A stretch of DNA of 64,000 nucleotides from Corella eumyota (Eukaryota; Chordata; Ascidiacea; Phlebobranchia; Corellidae), in contig OY720103.1 of assembly GCA_963082875.1 (NCBI GenBank), forward strand, positions 4,402,001-4,466,000. Reading direction: 5' to 3'. The notes beneath the pieces are model-generated. The model did no database searches and was not told the DNA's origin. It saw only the letters and a program-made list of their open reading frames with translations. Positions 9,504-21,090 of this stretch are shown piece after piece; position 1 is the stretch's first letter; every line of letters begins with the position of its first letter. The position numbers and the translations under genes are program-made.

Positions 9504-12500
9504 TTACAACAACTTTCCTAGCGTCTTACGTTCGCAAAGTACATTGTTTAGGTAAAAACAGGGACCATTCTGCCATTTTCCAGACTCATATTGAACGGCG
9601 ACGCAGTTTTTTACGCTCGGGTTGTAGACCGGAGGTGCCCGCCAATTAGTCCATGTTTTCGAGGTGGAAATACCGTCAGCCCAAGTCCAACCAGCTATTG
9701 TCAGGTTGTAGAAGATTCCTATCATTACATTGGCATGGTGGTTCTTAATGGTTTTTACGTAAAGAAGTCTAAAAAATAACATTAAGTTTTTTTAAATATA
9801 TTTATCCTCGATGTAGGAAAGTCGACTATAATACCCAATCATAAAGTGACATCAGTTACCCCAACCCAGTTTCGAATTGCATTTGGCAGTTTGGGATGTT
9901 ATTGATTATGATTGACCTATAATTAAGCTGCTAATTAAGTGTTGGCCATCACGAGTTTATAGCGCCCTACTACAGGAAACCACTGCATAAGAACGATCGG
10001 AATCGAACCCATGACCTTATGTAGTGATGCAAAGTGTTCTAACCACTACATCACGCTGCCGACCAAAGCTAGTATTTTTGCTGTGTAAAATTAACATTTG
10101 TATTTTTTTGTATATATCTTTATCCTCGATGTGGGAAAGTCGAATGCGCGACTTAAGCATAGAGTAACAACTGTTACTGCGACCCAGTCTCGAGTTGCCT
10201 TTAGCAGTTTGGGATATTATAGATTATAACTGCCCGGTAATTATGCTGCTGATTAAGTGCTGGCTCAGCAGGAGTTTATACCGTTTATAGCGCCTTACTC
10301 AAGGGCGCTACAGCATGAGAACAGTGGGGATTGAACCCACGACCTCATGTATTGAGGTATTGATATGTAAACAGGTTTAATTAATCAGCAGGTAGCCTTT
10401 AATATAGGTTTAAATAAGAAAAAAACATTGCCCCAATAAAATAGGATAATAATAGCTTACTCCATAACAGTTTCATTCCTTGGTCCCCGAAAAGCTACTA
10501 CACTACCCGAATTTTCACATAATTGGTCTGCAGAATCTCGGCTTCCTACTAATATTTCTGGGACCTGATATTCAAAACCATTCCCACCATCATACCAACC
10601 TCCTATACAACATAGGAAAAATTTAAAAAGCTTAAATTATTAGTTAAAATAAATTAAACCTTTTTAACTAACAAACTGCGTTTTTGAGATATATATTGTT
10701 AAAATATGCTTTAGAAAAATTTTGACCTACCGCTCACGTAGGCGATAATAGTTTCCCATAAATCTAAAAAATAAAATAAAGTATAAGATGAGTATTTAAC
10801 AGCTTAAGTTCAAGTAGTTTCATTGTCCTAAGTTTTTAGTTTTTTATTTACGAGGTGCATAAAAGTTATTGAAAAATTTTAATAAAATGGTTTTAATGCC
10901 GGCAGCGTGATGTAGTCGTACTACATGAGGTTCTAGGCTCGATTCCTAATGCTCTAACGTTGTAGCGCCCTTAAGTAAGGCGTTTAATACACTGAAAACT
11001 TCTGATAAGCCAACACGTAATTAGCAAACCAAATATTTGGCAATTGTAAATTATAATATCCAAAAATGTCAAAGGAAACTCAAGACTGGGTCGAGGTAAC
11101 TGATGTTACTTTAAGTTTAGGTCGTGAAATCTATCTTCCCACTTCAAGAAAAAAAAAATATAAAAAATAAAAAGAAACGAAAAATAATGGAAAATGATAA
11201 AAACTTATACTTACAATTATCATCTGATTTGGTGTCATTAATTTCGTGAACTTCCATATGTAGTTTGTTTAGAACGGAAAACGTGTTGTTATAGATTTCT
11301 AAAAATTAAACAAGTGATTAATCAAGATAGCAGCTCTTCAGCTAATATAAACATTATGCGACTTTCATACAAAATATAAACAAATTTATAAAATAAACTT
11401 TTAGTTTATATTTAAATCATTCTTTTAAGATTTACCCTGGCTTTTATTAAATCGCAAAACCAAATCTCTCCATTGCTTTTGTCCTTGAATAATCACATTG
11501 GAAGTAACTTTCATCTGTATTTGTGATTCTGTGTTTGTAATATATCAATATAGTTGTACGCATTGTATATACTAACTATTAATTAATATTATTAATAGAC
11601 GAACCTATATTACACTAAACTTGACTATTTATAATAATAAAAAATCTTTTTTTTATATATAATTATCCCTAATGTGAAAATGCCGACGTCACGACTTAAA
11701 CATACAGTAACATCAGGTACCCCAGACTGTCTTGAGTTTCCATTAGTTTGAAATAGGCATACTATACATCATAACTGCCTCATAATTAAGCTGCTAATCA
11801 AGTATTGGCTTAGCAAGAGTTCATACCATTTATAGGGGCTTACTTAAGGGTGCTACAGCTTGAGAGAGCAGTGGGCATCGAACCTAGAACCTTATGTAGT
11901 AAAGCCAAGTATTCTGACCACTACACCACGCTGTCGGTCTAAAATATTTAACTTACATAATAAAGATTACGCCCATTTAACTCTTACACATAACAAACCT
12001 GTTAATACTTCATTAATCATTGCAAAAGATTCTAAAAACACAAACAATTGAATTAAAATAATTAAACTAACGGTAAATTTAGATTTTTTTAATATAGCAC
12101 TTACCTTTTAAATTAGCTATTTCGCTTTCTCGTGTTTTTTGTTCATTTTTTATTTGTATTAATTCAGAAGATTGTACATTGGCTATAACAAAACTTGCCA
12201 GTTTAAAATTAAAAAGCGTCCTTTTGTTTTACGTTTTTCTATTGTTTATGCCTATATTTATACATTTTTTGGTAAAAATATAATTAAATCTATATACTTA
12301 ATAATTATATAAAAACACATGTATACAAAATTTAAAATGGATTTAATTTTAATTTACCAAGACTCTGATTGAACTGTTTTACAAATTCTCGCAATTTTTC
12401 TCCAGATAAATCCGTCGAATTTACTTTAACTGGATCTTGTGATTCTGTATTAATAATTTTTAATAACTCCATATACAATTTTTTCATTTAAATTAAATGT

Positions 12501-13694
12501 AATATTTCATGAAGAATTATCTTGAAGAGATTGGTAGTATGAATGAAGATATATTATTGTATTATAATTTACTGGTGTAGTGATCAGAACATTGGCTTCA
12601 CTACATGAGGTTTTGGTTCGATCCCCACTGCTCTCATGCTGTAGCGCCAAGTAAGGCGCTATAAACTTCTGTTAAGCCAACACTTAATCAGAAGCTTAAT
12701 TATCAAGCAATTATAATCTATATTATTTAGAACTGCCAACTCGAGACTGTGTCGGGGTAACTGATGTCACTCCATGTTTAAGTCATTGGGTCGACCTTAC
12801 CACATCGACAATAGAGACATAAAAAAACTTTGTATTTTTAAATGCAATTAAGTAAAAATAATATTCACCGTTCATTTTGGCCATTTGGGCCTGTATTAAT
12901 CTGACTTCCTTTTGTAATTCAATTATTTCTGTAGTTTCAACTACATCTAATAATGGTAATAAATATTTTTTAAATAAATCGAAATGTAAACACAAAACAA
13001 ATAAATTATTTTAAGTTTTCAAACCGATGTAAGTTATTTTAAAAACACATGTATGATAAACGGTAGAGTATTTACATAAACAAGTTAAGTTATGTTAAAA
13101 ATAGTTTTTATATAATAACAGGAAACTATTCTAATTATATTACGATATCATTAATTTAAAATCACTTAATAAAAATTTACAAAATAATAAATAGTATTTT
13201 TTGACTATAAAAAAACTGACGTTTTATAACTTAATTAATTTAAATACAAATTTATTTTTGTTGTTAGGCTTTGCCATAATTAAATATAAACAGCATATAT
13301 AGGATTAATTACAAAATAAAACATACTGCCTTGTCTTTCTTGCGCATTTTGAATGTTGTTTAAAACTGTTAGATTGTCTAGTTTTGCATTTAATCTTTCC
13401 ATCTGAAACAAAAATCAAAATTTAAATATTCTTTTGTTGACAACTTTAAAAAAATGAATTCTTTTAGCAAAGCTAGGTGATTGCTTTTTTATGTTATTAA
13501 CAACTGTTGCATATGCAATTAAATGTAACAGCATTTATAAAATTTGTTGAAAACTTAGTTATATACTTAAGTTTGACTAAACAATAAGCACCAACCTGAA
13601 CTATAACTAAAACTAATGAAGCCACGCTCAATGAAAGAGCCAGTAAAACTAAAACTTTCCAAAAGGTATTCATTCTTTCTATAACCTTTTCCAA
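9504..13694 (-). CDS. Type II membrane C-type-lectin-like protein (10 exons)
   Basis: Predicted exons: 13694-13596, 13402-13327, 12946-12869, 12444-12358, 12182-12105, 11528-11436, 11298-11215, 10763-10731, 10602-10461, 9768-9504, giving 344 aa. The first intron is phase 0, the next seven are phase 1 and the last is phase 2; all match. Exon 1 encodes a short cytosolic end and a membrane segment (VLVLLALSLSVASLVLVIV). Exons 2-7 encode a 26-31-residue stalk module each, heptad-like and charged. Exons 8-10 encode the lectin fold with four conserved cysteines (DQLC, VKNC, NGPC, VLCER) and GWTWADG. The usual EPN or QPD calcium/sugar motif is replaced by NWRAPP, so classic calcium-dependent sugar binding is doubtful. 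Likely a cell-surface recognition receptor. Introns hold several SINEs. The start of exon 3 has a possible alternative acceptor a few codons inside. Confidence 0.82.
9788..10066 (-). mobile_element. tRNA-derived SINE
   Basis: Nearly complete minus-strand copy from 'atttatcctcgatgtagg' to 'ctacatcacgctgccgac', within the last intron of the lectin gene. Confidence 0.88.
10105..10362 (-). mobile_element. tRNA-derived SINE
   Basis: Minus-strand copy starting 'tatatctttatcctcgatg' and ending within the tRNA-like head at 'gacctcatgtattgagg'. It is slightly truncated at its 5' end. It lies about 40 bp from the previous copy in the same orientation and intron. Confidence 0.87.
10899..11165 (+). mobile_element. 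tRNA-derived SINE, diverged
   Basis: Starts 'ccggcagcgtgatgtag', shows the B box 'ggctcgattcc' and ends 'cccacttcaagaaaa'. The head has a small internal deletion. Located in a lectin-gene intron. Confidence 0.82.
11645..11940 (-). mobile_element. tRNA-derived SINE
   Basis: Minus-strand copy from 'atataattatccctaatg' to 'ccactacaccacgctgtcgg', in a lectin-gene intron. Confidence 0.87.
12571..12830 (+). mobile_element. tRNA-derived SINE
   Basis: Starts at 'ctggtgtagtgatcagaac' with B box 'ggttcgatccccactgc' and ends 'ccacatcgacaatag' plus an A-rich tail. It ends about 40 bp from the 3' edge of lectin exon 3. Confidence 0.86.
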
Positions 13695-14917
13695 CTACAA
13701 ATCTTTCTAAAAAACGATAGGCTAACTTGGATTAGGATTGATTTAAGCCTGTTTACTTTACTGTCTTTTATTAAACAAATGTACGTTGAATTAATCAGCA
13801 GAAGCGTTTAGTCAAACGTTTACACCCTATATTAAATTGGTATATGACTTCAAATAGTTAGTGCATTATATAATGACTGTAAAACTTGAAAGTGTTGTTT
13901 AACGTGAAGGTAAAAGTGATTATTTGATGTTAATCAATAATCCTCTTCCGACATAGTCTTTATATATACATCCTGTTTGTTAAAAGCTTAAGGAAATGTT
14001 GCATGTAATTTTGCATTAAACAATCAAAATCTGGCAATAGTTAACAAAACTTTTTTACCTGGCACTGCAAGCTTGGCCATGTCTTGAACCATTAGTTACA
14101 ACCCCTCGGTCCCATGAGACGATTACGTCATCGTTCTCACGTGACAACGCTCGCCCATGTTTGAACGTTTATTCGTTTGTAACACCGTAATAAGCTAATG
14201 CCGGTAGTTGTTCGCGGCTCTTACGCTTATTGATTAATGGAAGCACGGATTTCAATTACGCTAGATGCAGGGCCATTAGCAAAGCTGCTAATGATTAATC
14301 ATGAAACTACGCTTTTAGATTTTGTTAGTCGCTTGTTTACTATCAGAAAAAAAGGAACCAGCGGAAGGGAAATGCGTCCAGATTTTGACTGTCTAAGTGT
14401 TGTTGTATAACGTTTTGACTGATCGTATGCCTTTTAGTCATTAATTTAATAGAATAGTTACATAGGCAGATAGGTAATTAATAGGTACGATGGCCAAAAC
14501 GAGTCGTAAATTGTACAAATAAAAACAGTTATGTTCTGATGTTATTAATAATTACATTTTATAGATTATGTATGGTTTTTTTGTCTGAATTTTTGAGCTT
14601 TAAAAATGCTTATATATTTTTTTTTCAATATTAACCTATAGTTTAAATTTTTGGATAACCAGAATGATTTTAATATAGCCCATCAGCCTATAGGTCATAA
14701 TGTCAGAACATGAATATTAATATGAGTCTGTCTGGTTATGTTTTTGTTAAAACTATATTTTATATACTATAAAACAAAATTAATGCTGTAATTCATTAAT
14801 TTATTCAAATGTCTAGGAAAATTTTTTTGTTTTAATAATTTATAACTTATTGTCCTTATTAGCTGGGTTAAATTTTGAATAAGATTTAAGATAAGGATTA
14901 TAATCTAAAAGCACAAG
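13695..14917. promoter_or_regulatory. Divergent spacer between lectin and FA2H, with candidate regulatory core
   Basis: About 1.2 kb separate the start codons of two divergent genes. The part at about 14080-14370 is less AT-rich and less repetitive than its flanks. It contains an E-box-like 'tcacgtgac', 'attacgtcat', two homeodomain/HNF1-like stretches (tattgattaatgg, taatgattaatcat) and an Ets-like 'cagcggaagg'. These are pattern matches only. No reading frame is present. Confidence 0.4.
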
Positions 14918-17900
14918 ATGACTTATTTAACTGATGAACAGATGTCGAAAGTTCCGAAAACTGAAAAAACGTTGGTAATTCATGACAAAAAAGTCTATGA
15001 CGTTTCAAAATTCGTCAACGTTCATCCAGGTACATAATTTAATCTTTTATGTAAATGTAAATTTTTTTATATATTTTTATCCTCGATGTGATGAGGTTAA
15101 CTTTAAGACCTAAACATAGAGTAACATCAGTTACCCTTACCCAGTCTTGAGTTTCCTTTGGCAGTTTGGGATATTATAGCAAATGATTGCTGATTAACAG
15201 CTGGCTGGTTCAGCAGGAGTTTAAAATTTATAGTGCCTTATTTAAGGGCACTACAGCATGAGAGTAGTAGGGATCGAACCCATTACCTCATGTAGTGTAG
15301 CAAGTGTTCTGTAAAAGCAGTATAATTTGGCCTGTATACATATATCAAACAATGTTAATATATATATTATAGGCGGAAAGAAAATACTGACCTTAAGACA
15401 TGGAAAAGATGTGACAGATATCATGGAGAATGGGCCACACAAACATAGCAAAAATGCACTGAAATGGCTGCAACAATATTATGTAGCTGATTATGCAAAG
15501 GATGGCAATTTTGAAGTAATTTAAAAAAAATTTAGATACATAGCTAGTGGTTTAAAAAAAATTGAAAATAAAGAATGGGTATTTACATACATTTCCCCAT
15601 AATAATACAGATATGCTATCCTTTTGTTATTTTAACAATGTAACTCCAAAATGTCGTGACAAAATATTATCTCACACAATAGCATGTGATAATTCCTTTG
15701 GCAGCTATAATTTAGAAATATATTCTGCGTTTAAACCATATGTTTTACCAACCTTTTGTTTAATTATTAGGATTATCTAATTCACAAACCACAACTTAAA
15801 AACTTCAGCTGTTACTAAAACCATATGTTTAAAAATTTGTTAAGAAAATCAATTTTCACCTTTAAGAAAATAATTAACTCACCTTTTATTAGACCATCTA
15901 CTGGCATACCAAAGGTTTTAAAAATAAATAAAACCTTTTTTATGTAAGTGTTGGCTAAAAAATTGTGTTCAGTTAGATGTATTTTAAGTAAGACATTTTA
16001 TGGTGCCCTTTGTACTACCATACATTGTACAATGTAATATATGTGTGCGTTACCAATATTATATTACTCATCTATTGTTGCCATCTTTTATTGATTTAAA
16101 TACTTTAAGTGATGTCAGTAATTAATTAAATCATTGTAACAATTTACATTAAAAAAAATTATTTGTTAAATTAAAATTTCTATAATATAATATGCAAATT
16201 AAATGCACTCTTAAATATATACAGTGTATGAAATTTAATATTTAATTTACGACAAAATTTAAATAATCTTAATTTAACATTTATATTTTTCAGGAAAAAC
16301 TAACAAATGGCCATACTAATGGAGTTAACGGCTCTGCTAATGGCTCCGTCTTTACAAGCAAAATGTACAGCAAAAACAAAGAGGTAAATTTATGTTGCAA
16401 TTTTTAACAAAAAAAATGTCATAATATTTTTGAAATGTATGAATTTGAATATCGATAAATAACCTACGCACTGGTAACGACATTAAGTAAAAACGTCAGC
16501 ATGTTACATCAAATGACAGGAAGGAAACTGTGTAAATTAAACAGTAAATCATTTTAAAATTACTAAATAATAAATCTGAATGGCTTATGACGTGTATACC
16601 CATTTTTCAAGTGTATATATATTGCTATTAAGTTAAGTATTTAAACAAATCTGTAGCACTGACTATTTTTACTTGACCACCCAAATTAAATGTGTTATTT
16701 TTACACCTTAAGTAGATTTATTATTGATTTTTTTAAGTTATTAAGTCAATTGTAGGTCCCATTATCGACAGCATGTTCTTAAAAAGACTAATTTTTTTCA
16801 CATACATTTCTTCCCTAGACGGTTACCTGATTTCTTTATAGTAACCACATTGCATTTAGTTAAGTTGAAACCGGATAGCACTGCTTGTAATTTAAGAAGC
16901 CACTCTGTTTTTGAGTTATTGAAATAAAATGTCATGCTGATAGCAGGCAGTTTTTGGCCTACTTTTTGTATTGTTGGGATAGTTTTGTAACTACCAGTAT
17001 TATATGCATGTAAATTTTAAATTTTACTGCTTGCAATGACATGAAAAAAAATTTGGCATTTTTATTGCAACTTGATATATTTTAAATAAAAAAGCAAACT
17101 GACCTTTAAAATTAATAAATCAATTCCTTAGGAAAACTAAAATAGTAAATTAACTATCAATTTATATTAATTAGTCAATAGCCCTCCCCATGGTCTGGAT
17201 TTTAATTGTAGTATGGTTGCAACTCTTAAATAATATTTTCCCACAATAATTTACCAGCACACCACAAGCAGCGGTTGAATTTATTTTGTAGGCATATTAA
17301 TTGGACATATATATATATATTGTCCACTATGCTCTATTATATATAGATATATGCATTTAAATTTTGTTTTAAAATGTTATTATTTTTGTTGAAAGGATTT
17401 GGTTAATTGGGATGAACCGATGTTATGGCAAGTCGGTCATCTTGGCTCGAAATATCACGATTGGGTTGACGACCCAGTAGACAAACCACTACGCTTATTT
17501 AAAAGCAATTTCATCGAGTTTTTTTCAAACACAAAATGGTAAGATATAATATTTTTGATTTTTTAAAAAAGATAAATTTTAGGTTTAATTAAAGGGCGAC
17601 TGAATAAAATAGTTTGGCAAATATAAAACTTAGATTTTTTACTCTTAATTTATCTTGTTAGTTTATACTTTAAATGTAAACTTTATGCTGTATTATTTTT
17701 TAAGAAGTTCTGTACTAGTATATAAAAGAACAGGCCAAAATCAATAATTTTAATAATAAATGAAATTTCCCAGCAAGAAAGTGACTTTAATTAAAAACTC
17801 AATTGAATTTAAAAGTAGCGTGGTAACTTATAAGTGTAAAGATGGTAAAGTATTATCGTAAAAAACAAGCCATTGCAGAAGAAGTTATGTTTTACATAAT

Positions 17901-20900
17901 TTACCATTCGATGTGACATATCTTTTACTTGTAAATTTGAAATAAACAAATAGTAAGAGTAGATATTCTATATTTAAAGCTCTATTTTTACTACGCTAAA
18001 AGATGTAAAATGTATAGGCACAATAAGTTTTTACTAATTTTTTTGGTACATGGGTTTAAATTAAAATATCTATGTTTAGAGCTCTTTATAGTTAATGTAT
18101 TTATTGATAATTTAAAGCACTATTCTTACAATGTTAAATGATGCGAATGTATAAGTAATTTCTTCAGTAAGATAGCTCTTTACATGTTTATAAATTTAAC
18201 TTCAAGGTTGATTGGCGTTGTGGCGTTTTTTGTCAAGTCATTGACATAGGTTCATGTAAACTAGCACGTACACATATTTTGTTCTCCCTAAAGTTAGACT
18301 AAACATACATTACTATTAAGCAAAATAAACATATAGAAAGCGGCGTGACTAGGTTTAACTAATAAAACCTGCCTTTATTTAAATACCTTTGATTACCATA
18401 AGGTAAAATACCAACATAACTTAGCATTCTTTAAATACTTATATGGCTAGGTCGTTTTTTAGTGCCGTAAAGGGATTATGTCTATGCTACATTCTTCGAA
18501 AAGATAAACAATATTATAAAAAAGGGTTTATTTGTATAGTTGAATATTGGTTGCAATTTCATGGCATGCCATAACCTTTAAATTTAAAACGAAGATTTAA
18601 AACGTAATATGATTTATAATAATTTTAAATAATTTTTTCAGGTACGTGATTCCTATAGTCTGGTTACCAGTCGTTTTATTCTTCATTTTACATTGCTACC
18701 CACAGTTTCAATCTTCACAAGTCAACATATTTACTTCAATACCATGTAAGTTATGTTATTTATTTATTTATTCCCTATGTGAGAATGCCAAAAAAAAAAA
18801 CCCTAATTACTTAAATTAAATTCATATTTTTTTGTGATATTTCCTTTTTAACCCTATTTAAACATTCAGTTAATATTTAATGGATTAATCAGTATCTGGC
18901 CAAATAGTAATTAGAACTGTAGCCACTAAATTTAGATATGTTAAGTTTATTATTGACTGAGTAATGTCTACAGCCATTAATTTTGCATGTTGCACTTGCA
19001 ATGTACTTTGGACTATTGAACTTTATTGCTTAATAGCATTCCAGCTTATATGTTAAAACTTAGGGTACCTTAATGCCATTGTTATAGGTACAAAACTATA
19101 GTAACTGCGTTATTGCAGAATTAATTGAATCTTTCTTATCACGTACACACACTTTATATGGCTTATTTGAAATGGTGTAAAAAATGCATTGTGTGATTTT
19201 TACCTAGCATAGGTTATTTGAGTTAATCATTATGGTTATTATATTAGTTATATAATGCTTAGTATTTAAGTTTTAATTCAATTTACTTACTTTTTTTCAG
19301 TTTTAACCCTGAATCTGCCAGTTTTTATGATGCCGGTACTGTTCTTTTTCGGTATGATGAGCTGGACCTTTGTGGAATATGCTCTACATAGATGGTTGTT
19401 TCATTCTAACCCTCCTACTACTTCTTACTCTTTGATCACCCTTCATTTTCTGTTACATGGACAACATCACAAAGTATGAACAAAACTGTATTAAATTAAT
19501 TGATGCACAATTTTTTTCATATTAATTTATTCTCGACGTGTTGCTTTTAGCAGTTTAGAATATTCTAGATTATAATTGCCCAATAATTAAGCTGCTGATT
19601 AAGTGCTGGTTCAGTGGGACTATTTAAAGCGCATTACTCAAGGGCGTTACAGCATAAGAGCAGTGGAGATTAAACCCAGGATCTTATGTAGTTAGGATAA
19701 GTAAAAAAAATTTGAATTCTTTCTCATACCTAACTTAACACAAAATTAACTGGACATGGAATGTAGGCATTACAACATAGGGTCACAAGTCTAGTTCCCT
19801 ATGTTTTAATGATATAACAGCTTTAAGTACTTGCTTTTGCATAGAGTAATGATCAGGCAATACCCAAAACTAGTAAGGAATATGCTAGGGTAAATTTCAG
19901 TTTATTATTAGACCATGAAGTAGGCAATCTTAAAATAATAATTAAATACATTATAAAGTGTTAGCCAATATAAGCTATTATACTAAGAGTTATTCTACCA
20001 AATTCAAATATTCATTTGTTTTGTTAAGTTATATTAATAGCTTTTTGTTTAAAATAAATAATGTGTGTTCAGTGTTAAGTTAAACAATACGCTTTTAAAT
20101 AAAACTTTCCAAAGTTTAGTAACTGTGAATATTGACAGCTGTAGTTACCGCATGTGTCTCTTGATCTATTTATAAATATGGGTAGTTCAATTTATATTAA
20201 TCTAATTGTTTTAAAGCATTCCAAACTGTAAAGGCCTATTTATGGTATGAATAGGCACATTAGGATTAATCCCAAAATGACTTTTTAAAAAATTTTTGAA
20301 ATTTGCTAAAAAAATTTAAATTATTTATCTAAATTTTTTTTTTACCAATTTTAGGTTCCCTTTGACAGTGGTAGACTGGTGTTCCCTCCCCCAGCAGCCA
20401 TGGTGTTTATGGTCATCATTTACACTATAATGAGCTTTCTTCTACCATCTGCGCTGGTTGACATTTTATCGGCGGGTCTTGTGTTTGGTTATGTTGGTTA
20501 TGATATGATCCATTATTATCTTCATCACGGCTCTCCGAGCAAGGGGAGTTATTTTGACCGCTTAAGGGCGTACCATGTAAGACATCACTTCGAAAGCCCT
20601 GAAAAGGGTAAGTTTTGAAATTTATTGGGAGTGAATATTATTTTAAGAATATTAATATTATCCCTAAGTTAATTTCTGTTGCCTTGGCTGTGTGCTTAGG
20701 AAAGTTGAAGGGGCCATAATTTAAAAATGTTACCAAACTTGATGGTTATTGTAAATTTTATAAATTACTTTGTCCTGAAAGGGTAAATTTTTAGTTAACA
20801 GGGCCTTTAACTATTACTTTAATCCCACATTTCTTGCCTTTAATTCCTATTGGGCCTTGTACTAAAAGGTACAACTATTTTTATTGCCAATTTATTGCTT

Positions 20901-21090
20901 TACTTATAAAATTTATAATACCATCAGTATAGAAAAAACAACCCTAAATTTGATTATTATTATGAAATTGGTGATTCACTTAAAAGACTCGTATTTATTA
21001 CTGTTTTCAGGTTTTGGAATCTCCAGCAAACTGTGGGACTACCCTTTTAACACAATAATCAAACTATCTACCAAGAGTAAACCACAATAA
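14918..21090 (+). CDS. FA2H: Fatty acid 2-hydroxylase (8 exons)
   Basis: Predicted exons: 14918-15029, 15373-15515, 16294-16383, 17396-17538, 18642-18745, 19301-19473, 20355-20607, 21011-21090, giving 365 aa (the vertebrate enzyme is about 372). Exons 1-2 encode a cytochrome b5 domain with the heme motif HPGG across the first intron and the second heme histidine in HKHSKNA. A Gly/Asn-rich linker follows (exon 3). Exon 5 begins the membrane part. Exons 6-7 carry the di-iron histidine clusters of the fatty-acid hydroxylase superfamily: [27 protein letters not shown] and YHVRHHF. The C-terminus LWDYPFNT is typical of FA2H. It should make 2-hydroxy fatty acids for sphingolipids in the ER membrane using electrons passed through the b5 domain. 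All GT-AG introns have matching phases. Intron 1 carries a SINE, intron 6 another. Confidence 0.95.
15062..15312 (-). mobile_element. tRNA-derived SINE
   Basis: Minus-strand copy starting 'atttttatcctcgatgtg' in FA2H intron 1. It is truncated inside the head at 'gtagcaagtgttctgt' and ends only about 60 bp before exon 2. Confidence 0.85.
19524..19697 (-). mobile_element. tRNA-derived SINE, internally deleted
   Basis: Tail 'tttattctcgacgtg' joins directly to 'ttgcttttagcagttt', so about 60 bp of the body is absent. The head is present to 'ggatcttatgtagt'. Located in FA2H intron 6. Confidence 0.78.

Noticed and set aside
17940-18180. Repeated 'gctctatttttact' and 'aagatgtaaaatg' pieces in FA2H intron 4
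   Set aside because: The similarity is too weak and AT-biased to call a repeat with confidence.
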